DNA of 64,000 nucleotides from Panicum virgatum (taxonomy: Eukaryota > Streptophyta > Magnoliopsida > Poales > Poaceae): assembly GCF_016808335.1 (NCBI RefSeq), contig NC_053141.1:27878462-27942461 (forward strand). The letters run 5' to 3'. Below are positions 57,538 to 64,000 of the stretch, in pieces. The first letter of the stretch is position 1. The number at the start of each line of letters is the position of its first letter. The notes below the pieces were generated by a model. That model did no database searches, was not told where the DNA came from, and worked only from the letters and a program-made list of their open reading frames with translations. A program made the translations under genes and the position numbers.

Positions 57538-60500
57538 TCATTCGCCCTCCCACATGCTCGGGAAATATTTCTTGAGGTGTTGGCCATTGACAGCCACAGG
57601 AAACTTGACACTATCCAACTCCTCAAGCATGTATGCATTTCCAGGCAAAACCTGATCAACCTTGTACAGCCCGTGCCAAGTTGGAGACCACTTGCCATAT
57701 TTTCTATCTTTAGTTCCCAATGGTAACACTGCCTCCCAAACCAAGTCTCCAACCTGGAAATTCTTTGGCTTGACATTTTTGTTGTATGCACGAGCGACTT
57801 TAGCCTTGTTTTCCTTAATCTTCTCCAACGACCAAAGTCTCCGCTCTGTAAGATCTTCCACGTTGTCGCTCATCAAGGCCGCATATTCTTCAGTCGTCAG
57901 ATCATTCTGGAACTCAACACGCCTTGATCCAGTCGTGATCTCCCATGGCAACACAGCGTCTTGGCCGTAGACTAAATGGTACGGTGATGTCTTGATGGAT
58001 CCATGACATGAAATATGATGTGCCCACAAAGCTTCTGACAACACCTCATGCCAGCGCCTAGGATATTCATCGATCTTTCTCTTGATCAGCTTGATAAGGC
58101 TCTGGTTGGATGCTTCAGCCTGTCCATTAGCCTGGGCATAATATGGAGATGATCTGATCAGCTTAATCCCCATATCATCAGCGAATTTCCTAAATTCCTC
58201 TGATATAAAGACTAATCCTCCATCGGTCGTAATGGTTTGAGGAATCCTGAACCTATGAATAATGTGCTCTTTGACGAAACTGATCACATCTCTTGATGCC
58301 ACCGACCTCATGGGTACCGCCTCTACCCATTTGTGAAATAATCTGTAACAGCTAACACCCATTGGTGGCCCTTGCTAGACGGTGGGTTAATCTAGATGAT
58401 CATATCCATGGCCCAACCCCTGAATGGCCATGGCTTAATAATAGGATTCATTACTGATGCCGGTACCATCTGAATCTTGCCGAATCTCTGACATGCTTGA
58501 CATCCCTTGTAATATTTGAAGCAATCTTCAAGCATGGTAGGCCAATAATATCCCGATCACCTAATCAGCCATTTCATCTTATGAGTCGATTGGTGAGTAC
58601 CACAGGCTCCTTCATGAATCTCATGCAAGAGCCGATTCGACTCTGCAGGTCCCAGACATTTAAGCAGCAGTCCTTCCAAAGTCCTATAGAACATGTCGTC
58701 CCCAATCAGAACATACTTCATAGCTTTGAGTCTTATCCTTCTGGGTGCCCCCCGAGCCGAATCCTTCAAATAATTGAAGATATCGGCTCTCCAGTCTCCA
58801 GGTTCTAGAAACTGAACCTCCACATCGACCCCATCGGCTATTTCCTTGTAACCGGAAGCCATCTGTGCCAAATCATTGGCTTCATTGTTCAGAGTTCTGC
58901 GTATCCAGTGGAAATTAATGTACCTGAATTGTGACATCAACTCATGGCATTGCATCCATATTGGGAAAAGAGCCTCGCTCTCACATTTATATTCTTCCAT
59001 GAGCTGAGAAATCACCAGTTTCGAATCTCCAAATATTTCCACTGCCTCTGCACCAGCTTCTAGGAGTAATTCCATCTCTCTGCGCACGGCTTCATATTCT
59101 GCTAAATTATTGGTGCATGGAGCAGTCATCCTGATGGAAAAAGAATAAGTCACCCCTTGCGGTGATACCAACAGAATTCCCACGCCGCATCCATCATCAC
59201 ATGCCGATCCGTCAAAAAACATGGCCCAGGCACATATAAACAGTGCAGCTATATCGGTGCTGACCCTGTCTGCCACGAGATCCGCTAGTGCCTGTCCTTT
59301 GACTGCCTTCGCAGGCTGATATCGGATATCGAACTCTGATAATGCGAACATCCACTTTCCGAGCCGGCCTTTCAGAACTGGAGCCGACAGCATATACTTT
59401 ATGACATCCAATTTGCAGATGACAATGGTTTCCGCCGAGAGCAAAATATGACGAAGCTTTGAGCATGTAAAGAATAAACAGAGGCAAAGCTTTTCGATCT
59501 CAAGGTACCTAGTCTCGGCATCTATCATGCGCCTGCTGAGGTAGAAAACCACCCTCTCCTGGCCGTCGTGCTTCTGAACCAATACCGAAGCAATGGAAGT
59601 GTCACCCACGGACAGGTACACGTAGAAAGGCCTATCTTGCTGGGGTGGAACCAACACTAGAGGCCTCGATAGATATTCCTTGATTTCATCGAAAGCCTTC
59701 TGTTGCTCTGCCCCCCCAGCGAAACTCAGCATCAGACTTGATTTTCACCAAACCCATGAACGGCTCGATGCGCCCAGACAAATTGGAGATAAATCGTCTG
59801 ACAAAGTTGATTTTGCCGATGAGCATCTGCAAATCTTTCTTCATAGTTGGCGGTCTCATTGTCCTTACAGCTTCTTGACTTTTCAAGCCAATCTCGATTC
59901 CCCGCTCGTGCACCAGGAATCCTAAGATTTGACCGGCCGATACACCAATGGCGCACTTCTTTGGGTTCATTCTGAGCCCAAACCTTCGAGTCCACTCCAA
60001 GACCTGACGCAAGTCTTCCAGATGTCCCCCAGCTGATGTGGACTTGACCACGACATCATCAATGTAGATCTCTACCAACTTGCCGAAGAGATCATGAAAA
60101 TGTAATTCATGGCACGTTGATACGTTGCACCGGCATTTTTCAATCCAAAGGTCATAACCAAGTACTCGAACAACCCGACTGCGCCTGGTACTTTGAACGC
60201 GGTTTTGTGTACATCTTCTGGGGCCATAAAAATCTGGTAGCCGGCATTACCATCCATAAAACTCATCATCTTATGACCGACCGCCGCATTGATCAATGTT
60301 TCTGCAACAGGCATCGGATACTCATCTTTTGGCGTTGCTCTGTTGAGGTCTCAGAAATCCACACAGACTCGCCATCGGCCATCTTTCTTTTGTACAGGGA
60401 CCACTCTGGAGATCCACTCCGCATACCGACATGGCCTGATGAATCCTGCATCCAGCATCTTTTGCACCTCTTTCTTAACCTCCTCTAGGACTTCGGCTTT

Positions 60501-60938
60501 CATCTGACGTGCTGGTTGCTGAAACGGCCGAAATCCCTTCTTAAGCGAGAGCCTATGCTCGACAATGTTTCTATCCAGGACGGGCATCTCAGTATAATCC
60601 CATGCGAAATAGTCCCGGTACTCCTTCAACAGTGCTATCATTTGCTCACGCAAGATCGGGTCTAACTTTTTGCTGATAAATGTCGGTCGCGGCTTATCCC
60701 CGGGACCGATATCGACTTCCTCCAAATCGTCAGCTAACGTAAACCCGTACCCTAACTTGCCGCCGTCTGAAAGATCGACATCGATAGCAAACACAGGGAG
60801 ATAACAAGAAAAATTTTCCGGCCAACCGCACGGGCTGGCCGTTCCCACATTTCCGTTATTATTCAAAACTGAATGCTCAGCAAAGGCCATTGTTTGTACA
60901 TAATGTAACAATTCTAACCCCAAGTATATATTACTCAT
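57538..60938 (-). pseudogene. T9 pol: RT, RNase H, archaeal-type RNase H, integrase
   Basis: Read leftwards. RT has EEVKKEVQKMLDAGFIRPCR, WRVCVDF then TGA (relatives CGA), FMDGNAGYQIFMAP, LVMTFGLKNAGATYQRAMN and catalytic YIDDVVVKS near 60065. RNase H has FYVYLSVGDTSIASVLVQ and YLEIEKLCL. The second RNase H has WAMFFDGSACDDGCGVGILL, NNLAEYEAV and GDSKLVISQL (about 58860-59240). Integrase has the HHCC region (HEIHEGACGTHQSTHKMKWL, broken by TGA at 58557), TTDGGLVF, and SPYYAQANGQAEASNQS with the catalytic Glu, ending KYFPSMWEGE. Frameshifts lie near 60080, at a seven-C run (59711-59717) and near 58330. The dual RNase H is the Tat hallmark. Confidence 0.95.
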
Positions 60939-61006
60939 TTTTGGTGGCCGGTCACTGGGACCGGCCTCTCTAACCTTTCTGGATTCCGTAGCTTGCCAGG
61001 ATGTGT

Positions 61007-61609
61007 TTACTCTGTGAGCCCAGTGGATAAGACCAGCCTCAGCCTGTTTTTTGTCGCTTCAATCCGATCACAATCTTCCAGCGCGATCCCTGAGATCGGC
61101 TCTTGCCCTTCCGCATCCCAAGCGTTCATGTCTGCAAGCGAAACCTCGCTGGAATCATCTGCACGGACCACCTCCACTTCATCGCCATCCCACTGGACCA
61201 AACACTGATGCATCGTGGAAGGAACACAACAATTCGCGTGAATCCAATCCCTCCCAAGCAGCGCTGTGTATGTACTCTTACTGTTGATGATGAAGAACGA
61301 TGTTGGGATGGTCTTGCGGCCAACTATCAACTCCACATTGAGGACACCCTTTGCCTCCGATGGCTGACCATTGAAATCATTAAGCATCACATTGGTCTTG
61401 ATAAGATCTGCAGTGGAACGACCCAATCGGCACAGCACTGAGTACGGCATCAGATTGACTGCAGCGCCGGTGTCAACCAACATCCTATTCACAGGCTTGC
61501 CATTGATGAGGCCCTTGAGATACAATCCCTTCAGGTGCTTGTAGCTTTTCTCCTTGGGCTTCTCGAAGATGATCGGCTGTGGGCCGAGATCCAGCTGCGC
61601 GATGGCCAA
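61007..61609 (-). pseudogene. T9 protease
   Basis: A frame of 200 codons holds the active site MLVDTGAAVNLMPYSVLCRL and the distal LLGRDWIHANCCVPSTMHQC. It is frame-shifted against the upstream gag linker (overlap 61531-61609) and against pol, and ends in a stop at 61007. I cannot tell whether gag-pro and pol were joined by frameshifting, readthrough or splicing. Confidence 0.9.
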
Positions 61610-63979
61610 TTCCTCGGTTGGGGCGCCCGAAACTCCGACGGGAGCACGAACACCATGTTCACATCAGCCAATGGCTTCTCATTGGCTCTTGGCTGCTTGG
61701 GGCGCCACTCCCTCCTTGGAGGACGCCTTTCCACCCTTCGCGGGTGCCTGACCTGCTCCGCGAGATCCAGACGTGCTTTCCTCAGCATGTCGAGGTACCT
61801 TGCTTCTGCCTCTTCGAGATTGCGTAGGCGCTGCACTCGGCGATTCTGTGAGCGGCTGAGCCCGTCAAGACACCACTGTGGACGATGATACTTGTCTTCC
61901 TCTTCTAGCTCAAAATCGTCTCTGGATGGCCGCTCAACATGGTCGTTGTGACGTGTTTTGGGCCCCAAGCGCTGGAACACCGATGTCTCACGTGGATGGC
62001 GTCCCCGAGGCCTGCACTCCAAGCAATCATCTATAGTAGGCAATCGGCTCATACCGGAATTCCAACAGTACCTGAAGAACGGGCAATGCCAGTGATCGCG
62101 TATAGCCTAGCGCCTCCCCAGCGTCCTCCCTGTGCGGTGCTCGTACTCCTCCTCTTCCGATTCATATCGACGGCGCAATTTGTACTGATACTGATATTTT
62201 TCCAGAAGCCGATTGGAAGCTGGGAGTTGATTGCGGATGTGATGTACTTGTTCTTCAGTAACATGTTGGCATTCTGGCTCGTCTTCATCCTGGGGCCGTT
62301 TGCCAGAAGCGGCCTCTTTCCTCTACTCGATGCGGTGGCGGATGGGTCCCGCCATGTTGATCTGGAATGCCAAGTTCTGGCCCTCAGGTCCAAGATCCGA
62401 CAGCTCCACCATGTTAGCTTGTGGGAATGGTTGACTATCCACTTTCATCATGTGTTGGGCCAGAATTAATCAGCCTTGCTCGATAGCCGATTGGATCTGC
62501 CGACGCAGCTCCTTGCAGTCATTCGTGGCATGGGTGAACGAGTGGTGCCATTGCAGTACAACCTCCCCTGCAGCTCTTGTGCCGTTGGTAGCTTGTGATT
62601 CTCTGGGAGCTTCAACTGCTTTTCCTTGAGCAGTAGATCGAATATATGCTCTGCCTTGGCCACATCAAAGTCAAAGCCCTTCACAAGCCCCTTCTTTTTG
62701 GGCCATATTGACGTGGCGCTTGAATTTTTCCTGGTACAGCTCGGGGTGGTAGTGTTCATACGCCGTAAGCTTCTGCACCATGTGTGCCAGAGAGGTGAAT
62801 TCCAACTGAAAAGCCAGATCCTTGATCGGCTTAGCGAGTCCCAGAACTGCCAAATGTGTAGCATCGGTTCTTGACCTCTCGGAAGCACTACACGTATTCT
62901 GAGACACTTTCCCCTCGCTTCTGCCTAACTTGGGCGAGGTTGGCAATCCCGGCATCAGCTGCCTCCAAGTCCGGATCGAATCTGGGGAAGTGATGTATAC
63001 CATCCAAAAGCTGAACCCGTGAGAGACTGGGAGAAGAAACGGACCTCAGAGGATTCAATATTGAGATCATCCCAAGCTGCGTCAGGTATCGTCTCACATG
63101 TTCAATGGAGCTGGCTCCTTCTGATCCGCTGAATTTGGTGAACTCCAGAAGCCGATACTTGGGTGGGCAACGGGATCAAATCGTAGTCACTTGGATACGG
63201 CTTGGAATAACCGATCGCCTTTCTCTTGGGCAGGATGCCAAACTGGTCCCTCAGTATTGCACTGACTTGCTCAACCACTAAGAACTCCTGGGCCGAGGGC
63301 TCAGCAACTCGGCCCGTTAGCGTACTTTGCCAGCCATGCCTGTTTCTCCGCGTCCTGCCCCTGAGGCCCCTTATACTCACAGCTGCCCCACGCGTGTTGG
63401 GTTGATATGTTAGGTATGTACACGCACGTGTAGCCGCGCGGGATTCTCCTAGGGCGGCTCGCTCAGGAACAGGTCCCTCCCCGGGGTCATCGCCGATCTG
63501 TAGATGACGTTAGATCGGCGAGCTATGCTGTCCTGCCTGTCGCGAGGAGTATGATACTGGCGGCTCAAGATTGCAATGCAGCTTCGCCCTCTTTTCTCCC
63601 AAGGAATGGTCCCGATGGGGGAGTACTGGTTCTTGATCACCTCCTAGATAACGCGATGGCCACGTGCTCAAGTCGTTCACCAGGCTTTCTGAGTGCCGAT
63701 GAAGCGTATGAGCCACCATGTAGTTCATCTCCTGGCGTAGGGCCCTGAGGTGCACTCCTACGACGGCACGGACAGATCAACGATGTCGAGAGCGCCCTCT
63801 GGTGAGAACCCCTTCCACCTGATGCCGTGGTTGCGGGTCCTCTCTAAAGAGCCGATAAGATCGGCTTCGAACTGAGCTTTGACCTCATCATATTTTTGCT
63901 TGTGTTCTGGAGTCAGCTCTTCATACGTGACAGGTTTGGTGACCGGCAGAACAGGAGCTTGGTCTTGAGGTCCAGTCAT
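61531..63979 (-). pseudogene. T9 gag, fragmented
   Basis: The N-terminus at 63979 reads MTGPQDQAPVLPVTKPVTYE with KYDEVKAQFEADLIGSL. The middle is recognisable only in pieces: LVVEQVSAILRDQFGILPKR (63270), RRYLTQLGMI (63090), NLAQVRQKRGESVSEYV (62940), FQLEFTSLAHMVQKLTAYEH (62790) and FDFDVAKAEHIFDLLLKEKQ (62670). A Cys/His segment lies near 62540. The C-terminal linker (62052-61531) carries CLECRPRGRH and VNMVFVLPSEFRAP. There are many frame changes. The 5' LTR and leader lie beyond 64000. Confidence 0.85.
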
Positions 63980-64000
63980 CTCTGCGGCGGGCGTTGTTGT

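Larger units (their letters stand above)
51885..64000 (-). mobile_element. T9: Tat-lineage element with two antisense genes (5' LTR outside window)
   Basis: The 3' LTR is 51885-53104 and the purine tract follows. Then come two plus-strand genes (53370-57297), and minus-strand pol and gag from 57538 to the window edge. The expected duplication is GGTTT (51880-51884), to be sought beyond 64000. The second, archaeal-type RNase H after the normal one marks the Tat/Ogre lineage. Gag and protease resemble T1 and T2 but belong to another family. No 5' LTR or primer site is in view. Confidence 0.9.

Noticed and set aside
60766..61007. Possible intron between T9 protease and RT (acceptor-like CTTTCAG at 60767)
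   Set aside because: Ogre-type elements do splice here, but I found no convincing donor and the sequence upstream of the acceptor is also open; the evidence is insufficient.

Overview
The window is plant nuclear DNA, almost certainly from a grass. I found no host gene, no rRNA or tRNA gene and no CRISPR array; essentially every base belongs to LTR retrotransposons inserted into one another. The grass call rests on Tat, Tekay and SIRE-like elements with grass-type LTRs and a GC-rich Tekay LTR. The genus is not resolved (a panicoid grass is my guess). This is typical gene-poor heterochromatin. Nearly all reading frames are decayed, often by CAG>TAG, CGA>TGA or TGG>TGA changes.

Layout. R1 (1-3966, minus) is a non-autonomous gypsy-like element with two minisatellite fields and a tRNA-Lys primer site. 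It sits in the 3' LTR of an old Copia element, C1 (minus), whose pol remains are at 4044-5167 and 16498-16604. Two related Tat elements interrupt C1 only 107 bp apart: T1 (5168-16497, complete, target duplication CATAC) and T2 (starts 16605, continues in pieces). The T2 LTR is split by a solo Tekay-type LTR, D1 (17091-29510, CTTTC). D1 is split by a second solo LTR of the same family, D2 (20092-28789, CCGCC/CCACC). D2 is split by a complete small gypsy element, G5 (22459-27363, CAATT). This makes five levels: C1 > T2 > D1 > D2 > G5. T2 gag is further interrupted by a solo SIRE-like LTR, S6 (31687-33146, TCATC), and by a Tekay chromovirus, K7 (34199-50520). The 5' LTR of K7 holds a young non-autonomous element, L8 (36132-44968, minus, GACCC).

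At about 50520 the K7 3' LTR breaks off after 113 bp. It is followed by a second copy of the T2-gag/K7-LTR junction (50527-51884), the signature of a tandem duplication with a repeat step of about 16.95 kb. Into that second LTR copy a further Tat element, T9 (51885 to beyond 64000, minus), has inserted.

The most interesting content is in the Tat elements. Between pol and the 3' LTR, T9 carries two genes on the opposite strand to gag-pol: an acidic Ser/Glu-rich ORF and a five-exon gene with a plant mobile domain (PMD) and a coiled-coil tail. The PMD gene converges on integrase across twin hairpins. T1 carries three antisense exon clusters that look like diverged copies of one another, one of them lying where the deleted RT/RNase H/integrase core should be. 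Extra antisense ORFs are known in the Tat/Grande group; the intron-bearing PMD gene and the triplicated module deserve a closer look.
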